Positions 36,377 through 48,873 of a stretch of 64,000 bases of DNA are shown piece after piece. Origin of the DNA: Rhynchospora pubera (Eukaryota > Streptophyta > Magnoliopsida > Poales > Cyperaceae); assembly GCA_028095005.1 (NCBI GenBank), contig CM051460.1, positions 68,797,676 through 68,861,675 on the forward strand, in the 5' to 3' direction. The position numbers were made by a program, and so were the translations under genes. The notes beneath the pieces are model-generated. The model saw nothing but the letters and a program-made list of their open reading frames with translations. It was not told where the DNA came from and ran no database searches. The stretch's first letter is position 1; every line of letters begins with the position of its first letter.

Positions 36377-36846
36377 TAATAGACGTAATCATTAATTTAG
36401 CGTGTTTACAAATAAGAACACAATTTTCAGGATCCGTAAATCATATAAAATAACAAAATCATGAGTATAAAACTTACAAATTGAAGAGCAGAAATCGTTA
36501 ATCGTTAGGCGGAAGCGTTAGTACCGATCTTCAATAGTTTTCCTTAGACGTAATGATGGTCTTCTTTAGACGTTTTTTATTTCCTCAACTTAATATTCTG
36601 ATTTTTCTTTAGTGGAGAAATGTGTGTAAAAATGAACACACCCTTTAGTAGAGATGGAAATGAACTACATCCTTTAGCAGAAAATTAATGAGATATTTAT
36701 ATGAGTCTAAAGCAACCATTGGGATCAAATACAATGAATCTAGTCCATCAGAATTTCCATCAAATTTTGATGCACCCTTTAGTTAATTTCATTAAATGAA
36801 TTTGGTTCACAATTAATAATATAGGCCATATAAAAAAATTCTAACA
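36377..36846 (-). repeat. 5' LTR (right copy) of the minus-strand Copia element
   Basis: 470 bp, followed in minus orientation by the primer-binding site. Near-identical to 32991-33460. Confidence 0.93.
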
Positions 36847-36851
36847 GATCT

Positions 36852-37902
36852 AAGTTAGAAAAATACTCGAAGATCATACTATTCTGGAATAGTCCCCAAA
36901 ATTCTGTATGGTTTAGCAAGAAAGTGTAATCTCTGGGACCAAAACTTTAGCCTTATTTGTGCTATTACATGCCAAGTCCCATTTGATCGCACATTAAGAA
37001 CATTATTTGCAACTCAAATATGGCGTCGCTTTACACAGTGTAGCTAGCGTAACAAACTAACAATCTAGATCTTTCGAAATCAATCTACTGATCTGCATTT
37101 ATGGTAAAAATTTAATTTGATAAAATGAAGAGAGAACCGTTGGATTGATCTTGCTGAAGGAAACTGCCCTGGACTAGGAGCAATACTGGGAGGAACTAAT
37201 CAGTCGATCGATGTATAATTGAATCGATTGCCTACTCAGAATTTGGTGCAAGTGAAATAACATTGTCAATTACATGCATTCTTTCTTAAAAAGTGAGTGT
37301 AAGGGATATCAATAGTCACAGAATAATCCTGACAACTGTCATTTTTACGTCTTACTCAATTGTACAAAAGGTTATGTAATTAGCTTGATACCACAAGATG
37401 TACTTTCTTACGATTTAATGTTAATTAATGGAGCATGTAGTTTCATGCACCTTCAAATGAACATATAAAATGCTTTCTTGGAAGTTAAGTTTCTTTAAAT
37501 GTGATATTAATAGTTTGGAAAGGATTTTGTATTTTTTTTTATCGATGTTTTCATTAAATAAATAATTAATTATAAACATTGACACTGTTTAGCGTAACGA
37601 ATGATAAGCGCAGAATTTGTGGATATCCTTATATGGAATTTTGTATTGTTTTCTTCACATTTAGTTTTTTTCTTTTAATTCTAGGCTACAGATATTCATT
37701 CATGAGTGTTTGGTTTGCTCACGAACAGCGGACGAATTAGGGACGAACTACGGCCCAAGGATAGGCCCATGAACAACTCCTAGTTCATAAAAATCGGAGA
37801 ATTAGGTACTAACCGAGAAGTTAATGGATGGTGCCAAACACACAAACAATTAACATATAAGTATAATAAAAATTGAAAACAAAAAAAAATTGTTTGAATG
37901 AT
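36852..37902. other. Intergenic, with a relative of the intronic MITE
   Basis: At about 37708-37850 a segment opening GTGTTTGGTTTGCTCACGAA and closing GGTGCCAAACACAC shares style and words (CGAACAG, GGACGAA, CCTAGTTC) with the MITE at 56229-56637, so it is probably a shorter member of that family. The rest shows nothing recognisable. Confidence 0.5.
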
Positions 37903-37907
37903 ACTCT

Positions 37908-39665
37908 TGTTAGAGATATGTCCTAGGAGCCAATCTTATTTAGGCCACTTCTATAGTTTATGTTATTGGTGATTTCAGATCATTTGTTCTTTGATTTAAT
38001 CGTTGACAGTTCATTCAGGTTGAGGATCTGAATTATAGATCACTGTTATTCATTTAGTAGTAAATGACAACGATAAATCTAAAAGTCCATAATCTTGATA
38101 ATTAACAGAGAACATTAATTATCAATAAGATTAGTATGCAGATTAAGTGATGATTAAGTTCTATAAATCATAGGTTAGGAGTAACCAACTTAATTGCATA
38201 TGTATATGTTATAGAACATAGTACAGGACTGGACCCCACGAAATAAATATATGGATTGTGTTACGTGTCATTATTTATTTCGTTATGATTTTGGTTCTAA
38301 GTTTGAGATGATTATCTTTTCCACATGAGGATAGATGCTATAAATCATGTCTACCGCTGATTCCTGATAAAGGCTGCTATACGGACTTGATTTAAGTATT
38401 CTTGAATTGTGCGGGGAAAAGCTAATTATCAAGAAAACCGTATGTCCCTCATTAATTCACTTAGTGAGTGACGATATCTGTTTGGGCCCCTTGATGGAGA
38501 TAGATTGTTTGCTAGCAACTGATACAATTATCTCTAGATCAAGAAACGTATAATCTGCAAGAATGACACGTTCCTATCTTGGATTATACGATGATATCGT
38601 GTGACATAAGAATCAAAATAGAGAAACATAATTGTTCTCTTATGCAGGATTGAAATTTTGTAGCTGTACACTATTTATGTGAATTGGGAATCATAACGTG
38701 TTGCTAGATACCGCTTATGATTATTGGAATTAACTAACGATTTAATTCCATGTCCAACATAGCATAAATCCTCAAAGGGTCACACAAAATTGGTATTTAA
38801 TCATATGTGCATTATTTATTTGCAATAATGTGTATTGCAAAATATGATAGATTGATTAATTAATTAAATAGCGTTATGGACCGTTATAATTAATTGAGTC
38901 AAATAGATCATATAGAAATAAATTAATGCATTGTCTAATCTCTAAATAATTATTATTAAGTTAATAATTATTTATAAATAACACACTTAATTTAGTTAAG
39001 TTATTTGGGCTTTAATTTATTAGTAAATTAAATGTCCAAATTGAATAGCTATGAGTGGGCCTTTAATTAATAGAATTAAAAGGGACCAAATAGAGATGGC
39101 CTAGTGGGCCAAGAGAGCCCACTAGGAGGCCGGCCACATGAGGTAGGTAGGAGTGGCACAATTGTAATTTGTGTGAACTCCTATCTAGGGTTAAGAGGCT
39201 ATATAAGGCACCTATTGGAGGCTCCTTTCCACTCTTCTCTCTCCTCCTCTCCCTAGCCGCCACTATTGGCCTCCCCTTTGTGGTGCGCCGCCCCCCCTCT
39301 CTCCTCTCCACTCTAGCTCATGTGTTGAGCATCCCATTCTCCCACAAATCGTTCGGTTCGTTGGTTGAAGAAAGGGAACGCTTGGGATTAGACTCGTTCT
39401 TCTCTTCGCTAGCATGAATTGAGAAGAACTTGGTTAATACCATAGTGGACTCGAGGCGCCGCGAATAGGAGGTGTTTGGAGAGCACGCCACCGACACCAA
39501 ACCGTTGGAACGAGCCTCTTGGTTGCGATACCAAGAGAGGTATACTTCCAACCCTTTTTCTCGTGTGTTTGAATAGCTTGTGTACTAGATCTTGTGTGTG
39601 CTATGTTTGCTTGGTTAATTAATTGGTAATTAGCATAAAAATGAAAATTAGCACACTTTCTAACA
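37908..39665 (+). repeat. Solo LTR of an Angela/BARE-like Copia element, TSD ACTCT
   Basis: 1758 bp from TGTTAGAGATATGTCCTAGG to TTTCTAACA, the same as 48989-50746. It is bounded on both sides by ACTCT (37903-37907 and 39666-39670), so it is a complete solo LTR and not the 5' LTR of the gag-pol copy downstream. The start resembles BARE/Angela LTRs as I recall them, and the length of about 1.75 kb also fits that lineage. Confidence 0.9.
39200..39206 (+). promoter_or_regulatory. TATA box in solo LTR
   Basis: TATATAAGG in a GC-richer stretch of the LTR, about 1.3 kb from its left end. The same box is at 50281-50287 in the second LTR. It is the likely retroelement promoter. Confidence 0.55.
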
Positions 39666-39670
39666 ACTCT

Positions 39671-42600
39671 GTACTTATTCAGGATTTCAGGTACTAATAC
39701 ATGGTCTTTGTATTAATACAAGTACATATTAATGTTGTAGAATATACAAGAAATTAAAAAATAATGAATGAAATTAGAGAAAAACTATCATAATTAAAAA
39801 AAAAAGAAACGGCTCAAAAGATATACGCACGTTGCACATTTTTGTCATTTAGTTAGAAAACCTTGTCAGAATGTTGCATATCTCTTAGTGTTAGAGAACG
39901 GCAAAAAAAAAAAAAAAAAAAAAATTGTTCACCATTTTAGTATTTTTTTTTTTAACGAACTTTGATGTCGATTTTCAGTGAATCCTCTTCTTTTTATTTA
40001 TATTTTTTTGGTTGACTTCAGTAGTTTGTATTGCAAACTAGCATCTGATTCCAATGAGTCTTCCACTTACGTACGAAGATACAAAAAATAATTAGATCAA
40101 TTTTCAACGAGTTGGGGATTGGTACATGCTAGCTGCATCATAAAGTTCTAATTTGAGTCCCAGTTATAGCTACAAAATAGAAAATGACTACTCATCTGAC
40201 TATCAATAGATTAGTTCACATACAAAAAGGTTCCTTTTGGAAGCTATCACCAAATTCTCCAAAAATGCTCGAGTTTCAGTTTTGGAAGTTATTACCAAAT
40301 TCTTCAAAAAATGAAATAGACCTCACTCAATTATTGGGTGTAGAGATTCAAAGCAATGAAATAGGCTCCAACAATGACATGTTTCCTATAAACCCAGAAC
40401 GAAAACCAAGTGGCACCATTTCTGCAACGCATTGGCTTCTTTGGTGCCGACATTTTGAAAATCTTCATTAGACCTTTAAGCATATTATAGCAACTTCTCA
40501 AAAGACTTTATCTATATATCAAACTGTAGTGAGATATAATCATACAAAAGCACAAACTTGTCACTTTCAACGCCAGCAAAAGAGGCCGTAAAACGTGACC
40601 TACTTCGCCTAATTGTAGTACTAATTAAGAGATTTAGACTGGTCAAGCATGAAAAAGGTTCTTTTCAGAAGCTATTATCAAATTGAACTAGGCTATCTGG
40701 CCATGTATTGTTGTTTACAACTTACATGGATGATGGATGTAGAGTCGTATATGTTAGGCTCTGAATAGTAGTTATGTGGCACCATTCCTATCACTGATTT
40801 GTCGCCTTCACAAACATATGACATGTGACAAAAATTGGGAAGCACCTTTAGCCTTGAAGAAAAGAACACATGTTTATTTGTCTGGTTAGTATATTTGTGG
40901 TCACAGTTATTACTTCTACATTATCTTTACAAGTCAGAAAATCAACAAATAAACTCTTTTTTTTTAGGGACATATTGATAACTTTTTGGAGTTCATAATT
41001 GAAAGAACCAACTATTAACTTTGTTATACAAAGAGTAACTACGTTGATGAAAAGTACAAAGTTTAGAGTTTATTTGATACAAAAAAAAAAAACTTAAGGC
41101 AACTAGTTCCAGCATAACATTTTATCATTATTTTTTATCTCTAACAGGAACTATAATAAAAAGATCGATCTTTTTATTATAGAATAAGATCAAGTTATTT
41201 ATTTTTGTCATTTAAATTTTATATTAAATTATTAATAAAATATATGTTGCGATGATGTGTGATTAAAAATATAATATTAATTGTATCTATCCTCTTTATT
41301 TTATATACATATCCCCAAGACCGGCATGTTTATATCGCGTGGAATGAAAATACGGCCGTACTCGGAAACAATTTATAAAAGTCAAAGACTCAGAACTCCT
41401 GATTAGATGATTTAGTAAATCACCCTCAATTGCATAATATGCTACGAGTTCAAACCTAAAGCGGCTTCAACCTGAGAAAGTTGTAATAATAGATGTACTC
41501 AAAAGTTTGACTAAACTCTAATCCAAACTTGGTCCACATAAACGAATTCAAATTTCAAACATAAAATCGAAGTAAACTCTTTTCGATCTGAAACCAGCTT
41601 CACCCTAAGTAACAACACCAGAATGCTAACAGCCTCAAATATTTTTTGGACAAACTTCTGATAACAGCCTCGAATCATTTCTGCTCAAAAATTGCTTATC
41701 CATTATTTATTTCTTCTTAATGTGGCATACCTGGTGTTGTTTTAATTATAGTGATTCATGCCTCTTTAAAATTGGGAAATTGATTACTGTCATCGACAAA
41801 TATACCATCACAGCCATCGCTAAATATAAAGTGAACATATACAGCAAACAAAGTGAACATATAAAAGATCTAAGTGAACACATACAAACAAATAAGTTCA
41901 ATGAAAATAAGTTGAATATACATGTAAACTTCTGAACAAGTGATGACAACACTTATTTGTTTGTAAGTGTTCACTTAGATTGTCTACATGTTCACTTTGT
42001 TTGGTGTATATGTTCACTTTGTATTTAGCGATGGCTGGGATGGTATATTTGCCGATGATACTTATAATTCCTGTTAAAATTGTACGAAGCTTTGCCTGTT
42101 TGCCAAGGTAACTTTACAACCTTCTTTTTGAAATTGGCGTCTTTATTATTTTAATTGTTTAGCTTCAGACCAGCTTACAGCAGAACCTTAAAAAGATAGT
42201 CTATGCCATTTGGTCAGAACGGTATAGCAAGCTGAACAATTTTGCTTCAAAATTTGATGAAATTCAATACACCGATGCTAAATTTATAAACAAATATTAT
42301 TAACAATCAAAGTGTTTCGTATCGCACACAGAGGTCTGACAGATTTCCAGATAATAAAAAAAAAGAGTACCATTAAGAAAAGTACCATGATTTATATCCA
42401 TTTGTATTAGTACCACCAAAAGGAATAATAACAGCAAGATGACAAAAAATATTCAACATATGTCAACGTATTACATGAGCTCTTATTGAAAAGTGAATAG
42501 AAAAAACTAATGCTAAGTCTGACAAATGTCCCATTTATAGAGACTGGCACTTTTACAACCAAACCAAAAACCATTTTAAATGGTCACAAGGGGCAAAATA

Positions 42601-42691
42601 TACATATCAACAAATAAATCATTTAATAAACCGAGACATAACCCATCTCTCATGAGAGATCCCCTCAACAATTGCTTTCTCTGAAATCAAG
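39671..42691. repeat. Duplicated host flank, left copy
   Basis: Matches 50752-53772 at a constant offset of 11081 bp. The only differences seen are in a poly(A) run (about 39903-39925 against 50984-51006, where T interrupts it). Five pairs of open frames across LTR and flank are identical in length and sequence, but none resembles a gene. It contains the foldback element at 41790. In the undisturbed order this is DNA downstream of the VOA1-like gene. Confidence 0.93.
41790..42058. mobile_element. Foldback element with AGTGAACATAT array, copy 1
   Basis: Ends TCATCGACAAATATACCATC and GATGGTATATTTGCCGATGA are inverted copies. Inward, the word AAGTGAACATATA or its inverse occurs about seven times (TAAAGTGAACATATAC, CTAAGTGAACACATAC, GTGTTCACTTAGA, TATGTTCACTTTG). 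The same element is at 52871-53139 (by the duplication) and, inverted and diverged, at 63517-63785. Homology with the third copy runs about 20 bp beyond these ends, so the real termini may lie slightly outside. Confidence 0.75.
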
Positions 42692-42784
42692 CTAAGATTC
42701 TTGGGGTGTTTCAAATCTTACAGGGGTGTCAATCCCCATCATACAGCACAAGCCCGAGATCAATATTATCAGCAATGTTATTGC
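42692..42784 (-). pseudogene. Orphan copy of the last exon of the VOA1-like gene
   Basis: Matches 53773-53865: acceptor TTTTAG, then a frame opening AITLLIILISGLCC and closing RFETPQES before TAG. It encodes the membrane segment and short tail. The part of intron 8 next to it is also present up to 42883, where the duplication ends. No upstream exons follow, so it is not a gene on its own, unless a transcript starting nearby splices into it. Confidence 0.93.
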
Positions 42785-42883
42785 CTAAAATATTGCAGAA
42801 TAAATAGTGTGGTTAGCAGATCAGGTCAAATTCTGAATCGTTAAAAGAAATGAATTCTTTGCAAAGACTCGCCTAGAATTATA

Positions 42884-42932
42884 GTCAAATTCTGAATCGT
42901 TAAAAGAAATGAATAGTGTGGTTAGAATTATA
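42884..42932. other. Filler DNA at the duplication breakpoint
   Basis: After the last base shared with the right copy (42883) come 49 bp made of pieces of the nearby sequence: GTCAAATTCTGAATCGTTAA plus AAGAAATGAA (also at about 42826-42855), TAGTGTGGTTAG (also at about 42807-42818) and AATTATA (also just before the break). The unrelated retroelement leader then begins. This pattern is known from end joining with template switching. Confidence 0.8.
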
Positions 42933-44733
42933 TTGCTTGCACTGTCCTGTTTGAATGGCTTGAAAGATTTATATTTTGAATATAAGTACCAGTGTTCTAT
43001 GGCTAGAAATAAAGAGGACTTGAAGCTCTTTCTGAGCATGTACAAATTGTTGCATGACTCGGATTAATTTGTGGGTTTTCAAGTATGAAAAGGAAGATCT
43101 TGTCAGATCCAGTTTATTGAGCAAATTGATTGTTCTAATAAACTGTACCAACTGAGAACTCCTTTAAAAATTCTGTTTAAATGGAGTTGTTCTATTTTGA
43201 GTTAGGATTCCAGGAAAATTAATTTCATAATTTTTCGTGGATTTTTGGACCTTCAACTAGGTTAAAACCTTTCGATTGACAGTCTGTTCCAGTACAGAAT
43301 TTGTTGATTGTTTAGGCTGTAACTTAATATTATTGAACTGAACTTGGTTGTTTTCTTTTCATGAATGGATAGCCTGTAGTCTAAACAAGTTTTTCTATGT
43401 ATATTGTATATATAAAAACTGAATAGAAGGTGGTCTAACAGACCAAATGGTTGAGAGGATAAGCTGAAAATCTCATAACGGTGTTTCGTGCACTTGTAAG
43501 AGATTTGTCTTTTTTGATTCTCCCAGATGGTTTAAGATCTCTTCTTGAAATTTTTACTGGTAGTCACAACTATGATAAGGAGCTTAAGTAATTTATTTGA
43601 GAATTTTTGGAGACCGAAAACTGTTGTTTTTGTTGGATTCCATTAGTTACGTTTTTTGGTAAATTACTGTTTTTCTAAGTATTCAAACTAGTTGAAATTA
43701 ATTAGAAAACTCCTTGTTTGATCTCCTTTCTGTTATGGGATGTTGAAAGAACTTTTTAAATGAATTTAAACAAGTTTGGTTGTTTAAAATTGAGGATTTG
43801 TACACGGAATTTACTTATAGCAAACGATACGCAAAGATGCTTGAAAATCGTTAATTGGAAACAAAGTGGACTTGTATGTGCTAACTTTGTTTTGTAGGTG
43901 GATAGTGGGTTTAGTATGGCTCAAGACTCAATGCCTTGTGGTTGTAAATGAATGCATGTGTGAATGTTTGTAATGCGGCCTTTGGTGCCATTAATTATTT
44001 TTTGATTAATTTTTTATGTAACTTGTGAGGCTTGCATGCCCCTAAGGATAGGAAGGGAATAGGATGTTTTCACATGTATTTTGCACCTTTATTTTATATA
44101 GGATTTAGATCCTTATAGAATTTAGTGGGAGGGCAAGGATTAGATTAGTTTTGCTCCATGGACGATGTGGCGAAACTAATGCAAGCGGGAGCCATACAAA
44201 CCCACAACTATGAGATGCTTGTATGATTGCTTGTGATAGGTTAGGTATGGGTGTATGTTTACACGACCACCAAACAAGCGTCATGATTGTTATTCGTCCC
44301 AAATAAAAAGAATTAAGTCTAATCAAAATTCACTCTCCTTCTTTCTATCCCCTTCTTACGTAGTATGATCGGTCATTGATGTATTCTCGCCGACGCGGGA
44401 CATCGTGATCCATCGTCCGTGTCGGGGTGTAAATCGGATTTACTAGGAGCAAATAGAAAGAAGTGACTTAACAATGATTCAAATCGGATTGGTCATTGGA
44501 GTGAAGTTCGTTAATCGAACCAAGAGTCATAGGAACGTATGATTGGTTGGAGAACCTATTTCACATTTGTTGGTGCAATGTTCTGCCGACGCCGTCGTTG
44601 CATTAACAAGTTGTGGGAATCTTGGAAATTCACTACATTTAGGGACATGATATAATGTAGTGGAAGTTTTACTTAGTTAAAACAAATTTTAAAGCATAAA
44701 CTAATTGACCTTAAAACTTATGTATTGTTGTAG
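42933..44733 (+). other. Probable untranslated leader of the Copia element
   Basis: About 1.8 kb without a coding frame between the breakpoint and the gag start. BARE/Angela elements have leaders of this size, and the last 400 bp (with GCCGACGCGGGACATCGTG and GGTGCAATGTTCTGCCGACG) differ in composition from the host DNA. Which part is leader and which part could be other DNA caught in the break cannot be settled here. Confidence 0.5.
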
Positions 44734-47700
44734 ATGTCTTCCTCATCTTTTACGCTACGTTCTCTTGTTGAGAGAGAGAAGCTCGCTTTTAACGGTGCCA
44801 ATTTCTTGGATTGGCATCGCAACCTAAGGCTTGCCTTTAGGTATGAGAAAAGAGAGTATCTCCTCACCACTCCCATGCCATCGGCTCCAAAGGCAACCGC
44901 TTCCCAAGAGGAAAAGGATGCCTTTGCGAAGCATGAAAACGAGGACATGGAGATGTCCGTCGTGATGGTGGCAACCATGGAAGCGGAACTCCAAAAGGAG
45001 TTCATGGATAGTGGCTATGGAGTGTTCGCCATGATCACTCGCCTATCCAACATGTTCCAAACGAAGGCCCGCACCGAAAGGGCCCGTCTCATCAAGGCCG
45101 TCGCCAACACTCGCTTGGCCGAAGGTCATGATGTCGGGCCACACGTCATGAAGATGGCGGGGTTGTTTCAGCAGCTTGAGAAGCTTGATACGCCCTTCCT
45201 TTCGGGGGCGATTCAAGACTTCATTCTCAATTCTCTCCCTCCAAGCTTCACCGGTTTCGTTGTGAACTACCGGATGAACGGCATGGACAAGAGCATGGAT
45301 GACATCCAAAACATGCTCATTGATACGGAGGAGAGTCTTAAGAAAGAGAAGGGCCCCAAGGATGTTCTTGCGGTGAGTGGAAAAAGCAAGAAGATAAGAA
45401 AGCGTGGCCGCAAAGGAAAAGGCAAAGGCCCGGTGACGCCCCAAGGTCCGGCCAAGGGTGCTCCCGTGGGTTCTAAGAAGAAGAAGAACCCGGCCACTTC
45501 CGAGACCGTGTGCTATTACTGTAGCAACAAGGGCCATTGGAAGAGAAACTGCCCAAGGTACCTAGCTGACAAGAAGGCGGGAACTGTCCAACCTTCTACC
45601 TCAGGTATATTTGTCATCGAAACCCTTCTCGCTACTTCTCACACAGATTGGGTATTTGATACTGGTTCGTGTGCTCACATTTGTCGAAATGTGCAGGTAC
45701 TAAAGAATAGAAGGCGGCTCGAGAAAGGCGAAGTTCAACTCCGCGTCGGTAACGGCACATGCGTCTCCGCTATGGCCGTTGGGAGCGTGGAACTAACTTT
45801 GCCTAATGGTTTTGTGTTGGAACTCAAGGATGTTTTTGTAGTTCCATGTATCACTCGAAACATTGTATCCGTTTCTTGTTTGGATTTGGATGGTTATGAT
45901 GTTGTAATAAAGAACAAGTGCTTGACTTTGTTTCGTAATGAAGTTCGTTTTTGTGATGCACATTTATTGAATGGTCTTTATGTGCTCGATTCGAATGGAT
46001 TTGTTTTGAGTGTTGAAAATGACAAAAGGAAACGTAAGGTTTCACATGAGAATGCGACTTTAATGTGGCATTGCCGCTTAGGTCATATCAACGAGAAACG
46101 CATCAAGAGACTATAATCCGTTGGTCTTTTGGATCAATTCGTTTTCGAGCCAATTGACACTTGCGAATCTTGTTTGATGGGAAAAATGACCAAAGCGTCT
46201 TTCCCCAACAAAGGGATAAGGGCAAATGGATTGTTAGATCTCATACATACCGATGTATGTGGACCTATGAGCATTTGTGCACGTGGAGGTTTCTCATACT
46301 TCGTCACGTTCACTGACGATTATAGTAGATACGGGTATATCTACTTGATGCGTCATAAATCTGAAACCTTTGACAAGTTCAAAGAGTTTAAGAGTGAAGT
46401 TGAGAACCAACTTGATCGAAAGATCAAGGCCTTACGATCCGATAGAGGTGGTGAGTACTTGAGCCATGAATTTGGCAATTATCTAAAGGAGTGTGGAATC
46501 GTTCCACAACTCACTCCACCAGGAACACCACAATGGAATGGTGTGTCCGAAAGGAGGAATCGAACTTTGCTTGACATGGTTCGATCGATGATGAGCCAAA
46601 CTGATTTTCCTATGTCTTTTTGGGGTTATGCAATTGAAACCGCAGCTTTTACTTTGAACCGTGTTCCATCAAAGTCCGTTGAGAAAACACCCTATGAGCT
46701 ATGGTTTGGTTCGAAACCTAGCATGATGTTTCTCAAGATTTGGGGTTGTGAAGCTTATGTGAAAAGGCTAGTGAGCGATAAGCTTGGACCCAAATCGGAC
46801 AAATGTCATTTCGTAGGATACCCTAAGGAAACGAAGGGTTACTACTTCTATAACCGTGTCGAGAACAAGATAGTTGTTGCACGACATGCGGAATTCTTGG
46901 AAAAGGAGTTTATCTCAAGAAGAAGTAGTGGGAGCAACGTGGTTATTGAAGAAATTCAAGAACCACAAAACATACCTCAAGTAGGTAATGTAGTTGTTCC
47001 AAATATAGTGCCAAATGAGGTTGCACCGAACGAGATTGTAGTCGAACCCATTCCTCAAGTTGTTGTGGAAGAAGAGGTTCAAGAACAAGCTCCCTCAAAT
47101 GAATGCTCAAACATATCGCGTGTCGATAGTGTTGAGGACGCACCTATACTTGAAGTTCAAGAACAAAGCCCACAAACCGTTGTGGAGCAAGTTCAAGAAC
47201 CTCAAGCATCTACCCTACGAAGATCGGCAAGGCCAAGTCGTCCACCTATAAGATATTTAGGTTTGCACGACGTTCTCGTCATGGAGAACGATGAGCCTTT
47301 GACCATTGATGACATGAAAAGAAAACCAGACTCCAAGGAATGGCTTAAGGCCATGGAATCCGAAATGCAATCCATGTATGACAACAAGGTATGGACCTTG
47401 GTTGATCTTCCCAACGGAGTAAAACCCGTTGAGAACAAATGGATCTTTAAAAGAAAGGTCGACATGGATGGCAACTTGACCATTTACAAAGCACGACTCG
47501 TAGCGAAAGGTTACAAACAAGTTCATGGTATTGACTATGAAGAAACCTTCTCGCCCGTCGTTATGTTCAAGTCAATTCGGATCATGTTAGCAATTGCCGC
47601 ATTTTATGATTATGAAATATGGCAAATGGATGTCAAAACCGCCTTCCTAAATAGAAATTTGGAAGAGGATGTGTATATGACACAACCCGAGTGTTTTGTG

Positions 47701-48873
47701 GATCCAAAGAATGCTAACAAGGTATGCAAACTTCAAAGGTCCATTTATGGATTGAAGCAAGCATCGAGGAGTTGGAACAAACGCTTTGATGAAGAAGTCA
47801 AGAAATTGAACTTCGTTCAAAGCGAAAAGGAACCTTGTGTTTACAAGAGGATCAGTGGGAGCGTGGTTGTGTTTCTTGTTCTATATGTTGATGATATCCT
47901 CTTGATCGGGAATGATATCCCCGAGTTGAATGCAGTTAAGGATTCATTGAAGAAGGTGTTCTCAATGAAAGATTTGGGCGAAGCCGCCTATATCCTAGGA
48001 ATCAAGATCTATAGAGATAGATCGAGAAGGATGTTAGGCTTGAGCCAAGATGCATATATTGACAAAGTGTTGAACAAACACAACATGGCAAATTCCAAAA
48101 AGGGATTCTTGCCTATGTCACATGGCATTTTCTTGAGCAAGTCTCAAAGTCCGACCAATGATACAGATCGTGAATACATGAAGAAATTCCAGTATCCATC
48201 TGTGGTCGGATCGATTATGTATGCCATGCTATGCACTCGTCCCGATGTGGCACATCCGATTAGCGTGACTAGTCGATTCCAAACCAATCCCGGCATGGCA
48301 CATTGGACTGCAGTCAAGAATATCCTCAAATATCTCAAGAGAACAAAGGATAGCATTCTCGTATATGGTGGAGACCAAGAGCTCGTTGTAAGTGGTTACA
48401 CCGATGCTAGTTTCCAAACCGATCGAGATGACTCAAAATCACAGTCCAGCTTCGTATTTCTGCTCAATGGTGGTGCCGTAAGTTGGAAGAGTTCCAAGCA
48501 AGATACTACGGCCGATTCCGTCACCGAAGCAGAATACTTAGCGGCTGGTGAAGCAGCGAAAGAAGGTGTATGGATCAAGGAGTTCTTGACCGAGCTAGAG
48601 GTGGTTCCAAGCATCTCAGGTCCAGTGGATATTTACTGCGACAACACGGGAGCCATAGCTCAGTCCAAGGAGCCTAGGTCTCACCAAAAGACTAGGCACA
48701 TTCTACGACGATTCCATCTCATCCGTCAGTTGATCAATGATGGATGGGTCAAGGTCAAGAAGGTGGACGGTGCCGCGAACACAGCGGACCCTCTGACAAA
48801 GCCTTTATCTCGAGCCGCACATGAGTTGCATGTTGCATCCATGGGGATTAGGCGTATGCCTGAGTGGCTTTGA
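44734..48873 (+). pseudogene. Copia gag-pol polyprotein with one in-frame stop
   Basis: A single frame of 1380 codons, broken only by TAA at 46114-46116. In order: gag (from MSSSSFTLRSL), CCHC zinc knuckle CYYCSNKGHWKRNC (about residue 260), aspartic protease box FDTGSCAH (about 306), GAG-pre-integrase and integrase, reverse transcriptase with YVDDILLIG (about residue 1055), and RNase H with TEAEYLAAGEA and CDNTGAIA. The catalytic acids of integrase (HTDVCGP, RSDRGGEY, GVSERRNRT) and polymerase are present. The stop falls inside the integrase zinc-binding region, between its His pair and its Cys pair. Everything from integrase on would not be made unless the stop is read through. Confidence 0.93.

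Larger units (their letters stand above)
32991..36846 (-). mobile_element. Copia-type LTR retrotransposon, minus strand, TSD GATCT
   Basis: Two 470-bp direct repeats (32991-33460 and 36377-36846) flank 2.9 kb. GATCT lies on both sides (32986-32990 and 36847-36851). In minus orientation the LTRs read TGTTAG..CTAT(C/T)A, a primer-binding site TTGGTATCCGAGCC follows the right LTR (36362-36375), and a polypurine tract AAGTGGGAGAA precedes the left LTR (33461-33471). Pol is only remnants: a reverse-transcriptase box ILYVDYILL (about 34150-34180), an RNase H phrase STMQAEFVA (about 34040-34070) and a C-terminal LTKVLPP (about 33820-33840). It must have been moved by enzymes supplied from elsewhere. 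Confidence 0.9.

Noticed and set aside
37908..39665. Left LTR as the 5' LTR of the gag-pol copy at 44734
   Set aside because: It is closed on both sides by ACTCT and followed by host flank that recurs after the right LTR. It is therefore a solo LTR.
40184..40471. 95-codon open frame, repeated at 51265
   Set aside because: The repeat is due to the segmental duplication. There is no family resemblance, and it contains an internal near-repeat (QFWKLLPNSS and SFWKLSPNSP) typical of non-coding repeats.
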